Below are positions 17,393 through 26,313 of a stretch of 50,685 bases of DNA, piece by piece. The translations under genes were made by a program, and so were the position numbers. Source of the DNA: an uncultured Agathobacter sp. (GTDB lineage: Bacteria > Bacillota > Clostridia > Lachnospirales > Lachnospiraceae). The stretch spans positions 1-50,685 of the forward strand of contig CALWLL010000012.1 in assembly GCA_944381555.1 (NCBI GenBank), read 5' to 3'. Below the pieces are notes generated by a model. The model was not told where the DNA came from. It ran no database searches and was given only the letters and a program-made list of their open reading frames with translations. Position 1 is the stretch's first letter; the number at the start of each line of letters is the position of its first letter.

Positions 17393-17646
17393 ACGTACCA
17401 ATTACGTACCAATTTCCGTAGTAATTACATAAAGATATATCGACTTTTATCGTTTTCAAAAACGCCTCTATCCCTTGAAACATCAAGCTTTATCGGACTT
17501 TATAGAGATATAGAAACTTGCATTGGAATCGTCAATTTATAACGATGCCAAGTTTCATTTTATCTTAATCTCCTTCTAAAAAGCTTGATTTTACTGAGTT
17601 TCTGGCGTTTTAGTTTTTGTTAATGTACCAATTTATGTACCAATTT
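17393..17646. repeat. two tandem repeat pairs next to the integrase remnant
   Basis: ACGTACCAATT is repeated head-to-tail at 17393-17403 and 17404-17414. ATGTACCAATTT is repeated head-to-tail at 17623-17634 and 17635-17646, directly beyond the integrase stop. The shared core is GTACCAATT. Paired short repeats beside an integrase gene resemble arm-type integrase binding sites of integrative elements; that role is inferred. Confidence 0.55.
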
Positions 17647-17648
17647 GT

Positions 17649-17866
17649 TTAATCAACTTTCAACGCCATAGCAACCTGATTAATTTCTTTGTGTTTTTGT
17701 TCTTCTGTTGTGTGTACATATAAGTTCATTTTGATACCAATATTAGAGTGACCAAGTATGGTTTGCAATGTTTTCGGTATCATCCCTGCTTCAATGCATC
17801 TTGTTGCAAAAGTATGCCTAAAAACATGCATAGAGATTCTTTGCCGCTTAAATCTTTTCCCATAAT
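17649..17866 (-). pseudogene. tyrosine recombinase, C-terminal fragment
   Basis: Only the last 70 or so residues of a phage/ICE-type integrase remain. They keep box II HVFRHTFATRC, the LGHSNIG His and the nucleophile Tyr in NLYVH. The first catalytic Arg, the core-binding and arm-binding domains are missing; a stop in frame closes the reading frame just upstream. It cannot be active. It marks the site of a lost integrative element. Confidence 0.85.
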
Positions 17867-17946
17867 ATTTGCTCCTTCTTTACAAAAGAGCCTTAACACC
17901 TAGCACATTGTAGCATATCAAGACTCCAAAGTAAATTGGAATTTGC

Positions 17947-18207
17947 CTAAAGAAAATATTCCTCAAACAATTTTACATTTTTCTCTTCCTTCGATTCTCT
18001 AATACCAAAAATTGTATTTGCATCCACTTGAAACAATGTCATTATGCGAAATAGCAAATCAACGCTCATTTTATGTCGTCCCTGTTCTAGCTGTGGGCAA
18101 TGTGTGAAACTAATATCTAATTTCTCAGCAAGTTCCATCTGTGTCATATTTTTGGCTTTACGTAATTCCCGAATAGTATCACCAATGACCATGTTGTCAT
18201 ATTTCAT
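17947..18207 (-). CDS. XRE-family helix-turn-helix regulator
   Basis: An 86-residue DNA-binding protein. The HTH spans about residues 8-65 (IRELRKAKNMTQMELAEKL, then EQGRHKMSVDLLFRI). The recognition helix reads ISFTHCPQLEQG, less typical than the usual VS.SYISQIE pattern. The ATG at 18207 has AGGAGGAATT upstream. Its position between an integrase scrap and a dead transposase suggests it came with an element; the target is unknown. Confidence 0.85.
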   Translation of the reverse strand: MKYDNMVIGDTIRELRKAKNMTQMELAEKLDISFTHCPQLEQGRHKMSVDLLFRIMTLFQVDANTIFGIRESKEEKNVKLFEEYFL

Positions 18208-18237
18208 TTATCTCAATTCCTCCTAGATAATCTAAAA

Positions 18238-18283
18238 AATCGTATCTGAAAGATATTTCCGTCTATATCTCTCAGATACGATT
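18238..18283 (-). terminator. 46-nt near-perfect palindrome with T-run
   Basis: Arms AATCGTATCTGAAAGATAT and ATATCTCTCAGATACGATT pair over 19 positions with one mismatch. On the minus strand it is followed by a run of T residues and then by the XRE ribosome binding site 25 nt later. It is either a terminator that insulates the XRE gene or an attenuator in its leader; it could also be the end of the IS110 remnant. Confidence 0.55.
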
Positions 18284-18350
18284 AAATGATATCTTGTATT
18301 CTTTTGGATTTTTACGTCATAACTTGGTAGGTAATACGTCAGATTTGCTC

Positions 18351-19664
18351 ATGTCAAACAAAGTTATTTTTAATCCTGATGAGTTATTCACCTCTGTTGG
18401 TATTGATGTTGGCGCTAACTTCTCCAGAATGTCTATTGCACTCCCAAGCCAACAAATCATAGGAAACCCTTAAAATCCTACATAATAGCATGGATTCCCT
18501 TACAACCGCTGTTTCTAAAATAAAAGAATCAGAAGAGTTGTATTCTTTGGAAAGTCGCATTTCCCTAGAATCTACGGAATTTATCATTACCCACTCTTCT
18601 GCTATCTTCGTGATAAGGGTTTTAACTGCTCAGTTATTAATCCTATCATCACTAAGAATAACACAAATATGAATATAAGAAAGGTGCATAATGCCCTTTT
18701 TGATTCTAAAAAAATCTGCATTAGTCGTATTAAAGCCTTATTTAAAGTTTTTCCTAATGCCATCTGACCTTGCTTTAAACTGTCGTAATCTCTGTCGTGA
18801 ATACTACGACCTAATGGATAACTGCAGTGCTTATGTGAATAAGCTTCAAGGGGAACTGTGTATAACTTTTCCACAATATCTTGGTATATTTTCCAAGATT
18901 ACAATTTATATATCTCTTACATTGTTGGAAACATATACATCGCCAAATGCTTTTATAACATCTGATACGCAGAAAATCATTGATATCATAAAATCAACTG
19001 CCCGCTTTGGACTTACATATGCCGAGAACAAGTATAACGCCATTATTCAGGCTGTCAACGAAGTAAATGAATTCGACTATATCATCGACAGTAATGTTAC
19101 CCGCATTCGTCTGTATATCAGTTTCATTCGCAAATATGATGAAGAACTCAAAAATATACTGAACGCCATGCATGACCTTGTAAATTCTAACGAGGACACA
19201 GATTTCGTAAAACAGATACATCTGATTGAAACCTTTAAAGTAGCCGGTTTCTTATCTACTGAATCTCTTATGGGAGAGATTGGTGATTTTTCAGCATTTT
19301 CAAAACTTAAACAACTTTTTTCTTATTTCGGTCTTGACCCGACAGTCAAGTAGTCCGGTGAGTTTGAAGGAACTAAAGTTCAAATATCCAAACGAGATTC
19401 TGCCATTGCCAGACATGTCATTCATACGCTGACTTTACAAAGCATCAGTACATCACGTACAGGAGATGCTAAAAATCCAGTACTTAAAGATTACTATCTC
19501 AAAAAATGCGAATCTAAGCCAAAACTGGTAGCAATGGGGCAGTTTCCCATAAAGTATGCAACATGATATTTGCAATACTCAGGGATAATAAAGCATTTGA
19601 AATCATTCCTCCGGCAGATCATATCAAACAATACAATACCGCCAAATGCGACATAGCTGCATAA
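18351..19664 (+). pseudogene. IS110-family transposase, decayed
   Basis: Pieces in two frames read as one IS110 transposase. The start gives VGIDVGANFSRMSIALP (the DEDD N-terminus); a frame change and stops (near 18471-18487) follow; a segment from 18490 reads in one frame and shifts near 18580 (LEST then IYHYPLFCYLRDKG); the longest open part is 18691-19353 (NCRNLCREYYDLMDN, TARFGLTYAENKYN, QLFSYFGLDPTVK). A TAG at 19351-19353 replaces a CAG in the catalytic C-terminus, and another frameshift lies near 19557 before the end NMIFAILRDNKAFEI. Not functional. Confidence 0.88.
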
Positions 19665-20054
19665 AATACCGAAAACTCCAACGATTCAATATTTTTTAAA
19701 AACTGATACTTTCACCAAGGGGTAAGTGCACCTTTTTTTAGTCAGAAATAAAAATACTATTTTTTCATTTCATCTATTGACATTTATTAGCTGGACTTAT
19801 CACAATTATACATTCATTTAGTCAGGGTTACAAGCTTTGTCGTAAAAAAATTACGGTTTTAGCAAATCTTATTTGTATATTATATATCTTTTTTTAAAAT
19901 ATATACTGAGCTATGAAGATATAAAAAAACTATATCAAATCTAAAAAGCATAAAATACCAACAACATTACATTCTATAATCTTGCCGATACCAAATCACT
20001 TTTCATATGCCTTCCAATTTTCTTTCCTTCCCCGACATCCACGCATCACGATGC
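19665..20054. other. gene-free AT-rich stretch
   Basis: No gene is supported. It holds runs of A and T, a small hairpin with GGTAAGTGCACC near 19722-19734 followed by a T-run, and TCTTTTTTT near 19898. It is the transition from the dead IS110 element to the housekeeping operon. No terminator for thiN can be assigned with confidence. Confidence 0.4.
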
Positions 20055-20726
20055 TTAATCCCTTGCCTCAATCATAAGAAGAATGCCTTCTTTTACCCGC
20101 ACGGCAGCTTCGTTATCTATAATCTCGTTACTGATTCCAAGAGAACAGAAGGTCTCAATCGTATGCTCAGTAAGCGGGTATTTAAATCCTTCTAAGGTTA
20201 CACCCTTAACATCTCCCGCAAACGGAAGCAGTGAAACAAACTCTCCAAACTGTTCTTCCTTTCTCAGTGTAACCTCTCTGTCAATCATTCGAATACGATT
20301 ATGTGCATCCACAAGTTCTATATAAACATTAGCGGATAAGCCAATCCCAAGCAGATGGATATTGCCCAGTACATGATCCAATCGCGTACCTGTTCCGCCA
20401 AGAATCGTAATATAGTCAGCTCCCCGCCGGATGGCCTCGCGAACTACAAACTCGGTATCGGTATCGTCCTTGATTGGGTTTAAACGCAGAACTTCCGGCT
20501 GTTTCGCATAAGCAGAAGTTTCTTCTGCCTCTTTTGCGAAATATGCATATGCTTCCTCCTCCAGCGAATCGAAATCCCCTGCAATGATATCGGGTTTTAA
20601 GCCATTCCGATACAGAAAGTCCAATCCGGAATCGGCTGCGATTAACATCTCATAGCTATTCTTTTGTAACCAATTCAGAGCAAAGGTATCCTCTATACTG
20701 CCCCCGGAAATGATAACCGTCTTCAT
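20055..20726 (-). CDS. thiN: thiamine pyrophosphokinase
   Basis: Transfers pyrophosphate from ATP to thiamine, giving thiamine diphosphate in the cytoplasm. Motifs typical of the family are AADSGLDFLYRNGLKPD, IIAGDFDSLE, NPIKDDTDTEFV and LGGTGTRLDHVLGN. 223 residues is a normal length. It is last in the priA to thiN run. No TPP riboswitch is seen upstream. Confidence 0.93.
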   Translation of the reverse strand: MKTVIISGGSIEDTFALNWLQKNSYEMLIAADSGLDFLYRNGLKPDIIAGDFDSLEEEAYAYFAKEAEETSAYAKQPEVLRLNPIKDDTDTEFVVREAIRRGADYITILGGTGTRLDHVLGNIHLLGIGLSANVYIELVDAHNRIRMIDREVTLRKEEQFGEFVSLLPFAGDVKGVTLEGFKYPLTEHTIETFCSLGISNEIIDNEAAVRVKEGILLMIEARD

Positions 20727-20795
20727 CCATTCTCCTCTTTCCTTAATGCCGCCGGACTGCCTGCAAGGACCTCTTACTAACTATTGTAAATCTCA

Positions 20796-21449
20796 TCAGG
20801 AATTTAAAATGTCAAGGAAACGATGTACATTTTCCTCGATTTCTCCGTGAAATACAGCGCTTCCGGCAACAATCACATTCGCTCCCGCATCCAAAAGCAT
20901 TTCTACATTTTCCAATGTTACGCCGCCGTCTACCTCTATATCCGCCTTTAATCCCTTCTCTTTGAGAAGCTTCTTTAATTCCCTGACCTTATCGAGTGTA
21001 TACGGAATCAATTTCTGACCGCCAAATCCAGGATTGACTGTCATAATGAGTACCATATCTATTTTTCCAAGTATCGGTATTATCGCAGAAACAGGAGTAG
21101 CCGGATTGATTGCAACGCCTGCAAGCAGACCTTTCTCTTTGATTGCTTCAATCGTTCTGTCTAAATGTTTACATGCCTCTGCATGAACGGTAATGATATC
21201 TGCTCCGGCCTTTGCAAAATCATTGATATAGCGAATTGGCTCTTCAATCATAAGATGTACGTCAAACATACGCTCTGTACAATCGCGGATAGATTTAATC
21301 AGCGGCATTCCATATGTAATGCATGGCACAAATTCCCCGTCCATGACATCTATGTGCACATACTGGGCTCCCGCCTCATCGAGCTGCTGTATCTGTTCTC
21401 CTAATATTTTAAAATCTGCTGATAAAATGGATGGTGATAAACAGTTCAT
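20796..21449 (-). CDS. rpe: ribulose-phosphate 3-epimerase
   Basis: Interconverts ribulose 5-phosphate and xylulose 5-phosphate in the pentose phosphate pathway. SPSILSADF at the start, HIDVMDGEFVP, VHLMIEEP, TVNPGFGGQ and EVDGGV carry the metal ligands and phosphate-binding loops. 217 residues, typical. It lies 13 nt after rsgA and 70 nt before thiN. Confidence 0.96.
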   Translation of the reverse strand: MNCLSPSILSADFKILGEQIQQLDEAGAQYVHIDVMDGEFVPCITYGMPLIKSIRDCTERMFDVHLMIEEPIRYINDFAKAGADIITVHAEACKHLDRTIEAIKEKGLLAGVAINPATPVSAIIPILGKIDMVLIMTVNPGFGGQKLIPYTLDKVRELKKLLKEKGLKADIEVDGGVTLENVEMLLDAGANVIVAGSAVFHGEIEENVHRFLDILNS

Positions 21450-21462
21450 AATTCCATTCCTC

Positions 21463-22341
21463 CTAATACTTGCGTATCTGCTTCATCTCTTCATACAACA
21501 ATACATAGTTGTCATAACGCACCTTACTGATCGCACCATCTGCCAAAGCATCCTTTACTCCACAGCTTGGTTCGTTAATATGACTACAGCCTTGAAATTT
21601 ACAATATGGTTCAAACGGCACAAATTCCGGGTAGCATGTCCACAAATCTTCCTTTTCAAATCCCGGCATATCCATAGAACTAAAACCCGGAGTGTCCATA
21701 ATATAGGAATCTGCTCCCACAGGAATCATCTCCGAATGACGGGTGGTGTGTTTTCCACGTTCAATCTTCTGGCTGATTTGCCCGGTTTCCATGTGGATTC
21801 CATCCTGTAGCTGATTGATGATAGATGATTTTCCAACACCGGACGGTCCTGCAACCGTAGTAGTCTTTCCCTTCAGAAGCTCCTTAACCGTCTCTAAATT
21901 TTCCCCTGTTTTTACACTGGTAAAAATCACCGTATAGCCGGCGGGCTGATAGATGGATGCAAGTTCCCGGCGTTTTGCCTCATTAATCAGATCGCATTTA
22001 TTAAAGCAGATGATTACCGGCACCTTCTGGTATTCCATCATACATAAAAATCTATCCAGAAGATTAAAATTAGGCTCTGGCTTTGCAGCCGCAAAAATAA
22101 CAAGAGCCATGTCGATATTAGACACAGCCGGACGAATCAATGCATTCTTTCTTGGAAGAATGCATTCCACATTTCCTTTTTTCCTGTTCTCATCCACTAC
22201 TGCAATTTCCACATTGTCTCCAACCAGCGGCTTTATTTTCTGATTACGAAAGGCTCCTTTTGCCTTACATTCATAAATTCCGGTTCCTGCTACATGAACG
22301 TAGTAGAAACCGGAAATTCCTTTAACAATCTTTCCCTGCAT
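21463..22341 (-). CDS. rsgA: ribosome small subunit-dependent GTPase A
   Basis: Circularly permuted GTPase that checks 30S subunit maturation. The order is OB-fold (residues 1-70), then FNKCDLI (G4), GPSGVGKSS (G1), HTTRH (G2), DTPGFSS (G3), then the zinc knuckle CKFQGCSHINEPSCGV. G4 precedes G1, the mark of the family. 292 residues, complete. It lies next to the prkC/prpC pair, as in many Bacillota. Confidence 0.96.
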   Translation of the reverse strand: MQGKIVKGISGFYYVHVAGTGIYECKAKGAFRNQKIKPLVGDNVEIAVVDENRKKGNVECILPRKNALIRPAVSNIDMALVIFAAAKPEPNFNLLDRFLCMMEYQKVPVIICFNKCDLINEAKRRELASIYQPAGYTVIFTSVKTGENLETVKELLKGKTTTVAGPSGVGKSSIINQLQDGIHMETGQISQKIERGKHTTRHSEMIPVGADSYIMDTPGFSSMDMPGFEKEDLWTCYPEFVPFEPYCKFQGCSHINEPSCGVKDALADGAISKVRYDNYVLLYEEMKQIRKY

Positions 22342-22355
22342 TGTTTTTCTGTAAA

Positions 22356-24530
22356 TTATGATTCTTCTGTGAAGGTAACTTCTTCTTCATAAACTTCTGT
22401 AAGCTTGTTAATTTCTCCAGCTTCCGTTTCTTCGTACCAACTGATTACAATCTTACCGGAAGATACTTCTAAACCTTTGACAGAAATCGATATCTTTCCA
22501 TCTGTCTCAGATACCTTCTGATGATTCGTTTCCTCCTTCAGGACATTGCCGACTGCATCATATAATGCATAAGTGTAGAGGCTTGCACCTTCCGGAGCCT
22601 GTATATCTACTCCATTGTAAGCATAGGTCGTTTTTTCTTCTGTATTGCCGGATTCCGTTTCCGTCTCAGTCTCTGTTGAAGGTTCCGGACCTGCACTTAC
22701 ACGAACATCAATTGTGCTGCCATATGGCAGTTTGGTTCCCGCACCGCTTACGCTGATTACCGTACCTTTTGTAATATCTGCACTATATTCTTCAATAATA
22801 TTTACTGCAAATCCTTCATTCTTTAACGCATATTCTGCAACGTTCTGGGTCTGGCCAACCAGATTATCCGGTACTTCAACAGGCGCCTTTCCTTCGCTGA
22901 TATAAACAATTACTGTTGTTCCCTGCTTCTCCTTTGTATCTGCTTCCGGCGTTTGGGAAACGATAAGGCCTGCTTCTACCGTATCGCTTGTAACATAATC
23001 AATTTCCATCTTAAAGCCGTCTGACTCTAACATACGTCTTGCAGCTTCTTCATTGAGTCCAACTACGTTCGGTACTGCAATCTGCGAAACGCTGCCGTTA
23101 TCGCCTGCAACAACAACATTGACTACCGTTCCCTTTGGAATCATTGCGCCTTCTGCCTGATCCTGATTTAAAATCGTTCCGTCAGGTTCTGTAGAACTGC
23201 TGTCGTTTGCGATTATATTAATGCCAAGACCTAACGCTTCTAAATATTCTTCTGCCTGATCTATGTTCCAGCCCAGAATGCTAACCATCTTAACTGTTTC
23301 TTCCGTATCGGTCTCACCCGTTGAATCTGTCTCTGAGTCGCTCTCTGTTTCCGTTTGAGATGAGGAAACCGGCGGATTCTTGGTATTCTCGGAATTACCC
23401 GGTTTAAATAAGTCAAGCACACTTACACAAAGCCAGATAATAATTGCAACAATAAGCACTGCAACTGCGATTAAAGCAATATTGACCGCCTTATCCAGCT
23501 TCGGATTTAAGAAACCGGATGCATCGTCTTCTTCATCATCATCCTCATCATAGTCATCATATGCATCATCCTCATCCTGTGAGGCAGCATAGGCGTTTTC
23601 ACTTTCCAAATCTGCATTTGCTGCTGAATTTTTGATTTCTTCAAGTTCTTCTCCACCGATTACTCTTGTTTTGGCTACTGCTGCCGGAGCAATTACAACA
23701 AAATCCTCCTCCGGATTGGCGAGAGCTTTGCGTAAATCTGCAAGCAGTTCTTCAATCGTCTGGTATCTGCGGTCCGGATTCTTCTGCGTTGCTTTTAAAA
23801 CAATCTTTTCATAGCTGATCGGGAGTTCCGGTGCATAAGCACTTGGCTCAACCATCTCTTCCTGAAGATGCTGGATAGCAACGGATACGGTTGTATCTCC
23901 GTCAAATGGTACGCGTCCGGTAACCATCTCATACATCACAATACCAAGAGAATAAATATCACTTCTTCCATCTACAAAGCCGTTTCTTGCCTGCTCCGGC
24001 GAAGCATAATGAACAGATCCCATCACTTCCGCGCTGATTGTATTTGAACTGATTGCACGGGCAATACCAAAATCCGTTACTTTTACTTTCCCCTCTGTAG
24101 AAATAATAATGTTTTGTGGTTTAATATCCCTGTGGATAATATCCTTGCTGTGCGCAGCTTCAATACCTCTTGCCACCTGAATTGCAATACTGGTTGCTTC
24201 TTTAAAAGAAAGCTGGCCTTTTTTCTCAATATAGGTCTTTAATGTAATGCCTTCTACATATTCCATTACGATAAAATGTAAACCGTTTTCACTTCCTACG
24301 TCATAAATATTTACAATGTTCGGATGCTCTAAACCGGCTGCTGACTGTGCTTCTGAGCGGAACTTCGTTACAAAGTTCACATCCTCAGAAAATTCTGCCT
24401 TCATTACTTTAATTGCTACTGTACGACCAAGAATATGGTCTTTTGCTTTATAAACGTCAGACATTCCGCCTGCGCCTACTTTGCTTAAAATCTCATATCT
24501 GTCTATCAAAAACATACCATTCTCTAACAT
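22356..24530 (-). CDS. prkC: PASTA-domain Ser/Thr protein kinase
   Basis: Membrane kinase that senses muropeptides or lipid II and phosphorylates cell-wall and division proteins. The cytoplasmic kinase domain (1-275) has VGAGGMSDVYKA, IHRDIKPQN near 128, and VTDFGIA. An acidic juxtamembrane linker (DEDDAYDDYDEDDDEED) precedes one transmembrane helix near 355-375. Three PASTA repeats follow in about 415-620, each with the QAEEYL or EAARRML type helix. The last 100 residues are a Thr/Glu-rich linker and a beta-rich tail with no obvious family. The start overlaps the phosphatase stop by 7 nt. Confidence 0.95.
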   Translation of the reverse strand: MLENGMFLIDRYEILSKVGAGGMSDVYKAKDHILGRTVAIKVMKAEFSEDVNFVTKFRSEAQSAAGLEHPNIVNIYDVGSENGLHFIVMEYVEGITLKTYIEKKGQLSFKEATSIAIQVARGIEAAHSKDIIHRDIKPQNIIISTEGKVKVTDFGIARAISSNTISAEVMGSVHYASPEQARNGFVDGRSDIYSLGIVMYEMVTGRVPFDGDTTVSVAIQHLQEEMVEPSAYAPELPISYEKIVLKATQKNPDRRYQTIEELLADLRKALANPEEDFVVIAPAAVAKTRVIGGEELEEIKNSAANADLESENAYAASQDEDDAYDDYDEDDDEEDDASGFLNPKLDKAVNIALIAVAVLIVAIIIWLCVSVLDLFKPGNSENTKNPPVSSSQTETESDSETDSTGETDTEETVKMVSILGWNIDQAEEYLEALGLGINIIANDSSSTEPDGTILNQDQAEGAMIPKGTVVNVVVAGDNGSVSQIAVPNVVGLNEEAARRMLESDGFKMEIDYVTSDTVEAGLIVSQTPEADTKEKQGTTVIVYISEGKAPVEVPDNLVGQTQNVAEYALKNEGFAVNIIEEYSADITKGTVISVSGAGTKLPYGSTIDVRVSAGPEPSTETETETESGNTEEKTTYAYNGVDIQAPEGASLYTYALYDAVGNVLKEETNHQKVSETDGKISISVKGLEVSSGKIVISWYEETEAGEINKLTEVYEEEVTFTEES

Positions 24531-25267
24531 ACTTTCACCTCATCACTATATGGCCTGATTACAAGTGCCGTGATATTGTCTGAACCACCATTCTTATTTG
24601 CTTCATCTACCAGTTCCTTACATATGGATTCTGTATCCGTGTGCGACATAACGATTTGAAGAATTCTCTCATCTGTCACCATATTTGATAATCCGTCAGA
24701 ACATATAACCACAGTATCTTTCTTACCTAATTCTACCTCGAAAAAGTCAATGTTAATCGTTTCCCCGGCGCCAACCGCCCTGGTGATGACATTCTTTTTC
24801 TCATGGGTTCTGGCATCCTCTGGCGCAACCTCACCTCTTCGAACCATTTCTTCTACATAAGAATGGTCTCTGGTAATCTGATGAATTTGTTCATTTACCA
24901 CGTACAAGCGGCTGTCGCCAACATTGGCAACATACATTCTGCGGTCAACAATTGTCGCCACAACAACTGTCGTTCCCATTCCCTGTTTATCTTCATCTTC
25001 CTTAGCTTCCGCTACCAAAATCTCGTTTGCTTTCTGGATTGCATCACGAATCACATGTACCGGATCGTCGCATTTATTTCTCGTTATGGAAGCAACAATC
25101 CTTTCTACTGTGTGTCTGGATGCATAATCGCCGGCCTTATGACCGCCCATTCCATCACATACGATATAAAGATTTGGCAGCTTGCCTACAGAAGTGTCTG
25201 AAGAAAAACAATAGTCCTGATTCATTGTACGTAAGACTCCTGTGTCCGTTATGGAAAACGTCTTCAT
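24524..25267 (-). CDS. prpC: PP2C-type protein phosphatase
   Basis: Dephosphorylates targets of the neighbouring kinase. Metal-dependent PP2C motifs appear in order: DTGVLRTMNQDYCF, CDGMGGHKAGDYAS, VGDSRLYV, ICSDGLSNM and GGSDNITALVI. 247 residues, the usual size for PrpC/Stp. The start overlaps the rlmN stop by 4 nt and the stop overlaps the prkC start, so the three are translationally coupled. Confidence 0.96.
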   Translation of the reverse strand: MKTFSITDTGVLRTMNQDYCFSSDTSVGKLPNLYIVCDGMGGHKAGDYASRHTVERIVASITRNKCDDPVHVIRDAIQKANEILVAEAKEDEDKQGMGTTVVVATIVDRRMYVANVGDSRLYVVNEQIHQITRDHSYVEEMVRRGEVAPEDARTHEKKNVITRAVGAGETINIDFFEVELGKKDTVVICSDGLSNMVTDERILQIVMSHTDTESICKELVDEANKNGGSDNITALVIRPYSDEVKVC

Positions 25268-26313
25268 TCCTTTGTAGTCCTTTCTCTGTATCTCTTGCGA
25301 AGCTGACCGCAGGCACCATCAATGTCCCTGCCCATTTCTCTTCTTATAGTAACATTTATACAGTTTTTTTCAAGTTTATTTTTAAATGCCTCTATGACAC
25401 GGGCATTTGACTGCACATAATTCCTTTCCTTAATCGGATTTACCGGAATTAAATTCACATGACAGTTGATACCCTTAATCAGCTTTGACAATTCATCTGC
25501 ATCTTCGTCTGTGTCATTCACGCCGCCTGCCAGACTATACTCAAAAGTAATTCTACGCCCCGTTTTTTTAAAATAATATCTACAGGCATCTATCACCTCA
25601 TAAATATCATATTTATTCGCCACAGGCATTAACTCCATACGTTTTTCCTGATTAGAAGCATGGAGCGAAAGCGCCAATGTGATGGCAAGCTTTTTATCTG
25701 CCAGCTCCCGCATCTTTGGAACAATTCCACATGTGGATACGGTAATATTGCGCTGGCTGATATGTATGCCGTTCTCATCCGTCAGAAGTTCGATAAACCT
25801 AAGCAGGTTATCATAATTGTCTAATGGTTCGCCCGTTCCCATGACCACAACATTAGAGATGCGCTCTCCAATATCCTTTCCAATCTGATAGATCTGGTCT
25901 AACATCTCGCCTGGGCTAAGACCTCTTACCAGTCCGTCTAAGGTAGATGCGCAGAAGCGGCAGCCCATACGGCATCCTACCTGCGAGGAAATGCACACCG
26001 AATTGCCATGCTTATAACGCATCAGCACACTTTCGATAACATTGCCATCCTCTAAAAGAAACAGATATTTTTTTGTCCCGTCTATCCGGGAGGTCTGCAC
26101 CTCTTCCTTTTTCAGACTGGTCAGGTATGCAGTCCCATTCAGCGTTTCTTTTAAGGATTTCGGGATATTAGTCATTTCCTCAAAGCTGTCTGCCTGTTTT
26201 TCATGAATCCACTGGTATATCTGCTTTGCCCGAAACGCCTTTTCTCCAAGTTCTTCCATAAAGGCCGTAAGCTCCGGAAGGTTCATGGATTTTATATCTT
26301 TTTTTGTTGTCAT
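25264..26313 (-). CDS. rlmN: 23S rRNA (adenine-C2) methyltransferase
   Basis: Radical SAM enzyme that methylates C2 of A2503 in 23S rRNA (and A37 of some tRNAs). The CRMGCRFC cluster motif is near residue 112, the SAM-binding MGTGEPLDN near 160, and the C-terminal catalytic Cys in GACGQL near 333. 349 residues, complete. A 4-nt overlap links it to rsmB upstream and to prpC downstream. Confidence 0.96.
   Translation of the reverse strand: MTTKKDIKSMNLPELTAFMEELGEKAFRAKQIYQWIHEKQADSFEEMTNIPKSLKETLNGTAYLTSLKKEEVQTSRIDGTKKYLFLLEDGNVIESVLMRYKHGNSVCISSQVGCRMGCRFCASTLDGLVRGLSPGEMLDQIYQIGKDIGERISNVVVMGTGEPLDNYDNLLRFIELLTDENGIHISQRNITVSTCGIVPKMRELADKKLAITLALSLHASNQEKRMELMPVANKYDIYEVIDACRYYFKKTGRRITFEYSLAGGVNDTDEDADELSKLIKGINCHVNLIPVNPIKERNYVQSNARVIEAFKNKLEKNCINVTIRREMGRDIDGACGQLRKRYRERTTKE

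Larger units (their letters stand above)
17152..17648. other. gene-free AT-rich accessory stretch
   Basis: No gene is supported here. It holds the ATPase promoter with repeats (17162-17252), a hairpin terminator (17293-17318), and two tandem pairs of a TACCAATT-containing repeat (17393-17414 and 17623-17646) between which I see no coding sequence. The whole stretch looks like leftover mobile-element end DNA. Confidence 0.6.

Noticed and set aside
20727-20795. TPP riboswitch before thiN
   Set aside because: The 69-nt gap to rpe is too short and lacks the conserved CUGAGA-type core.
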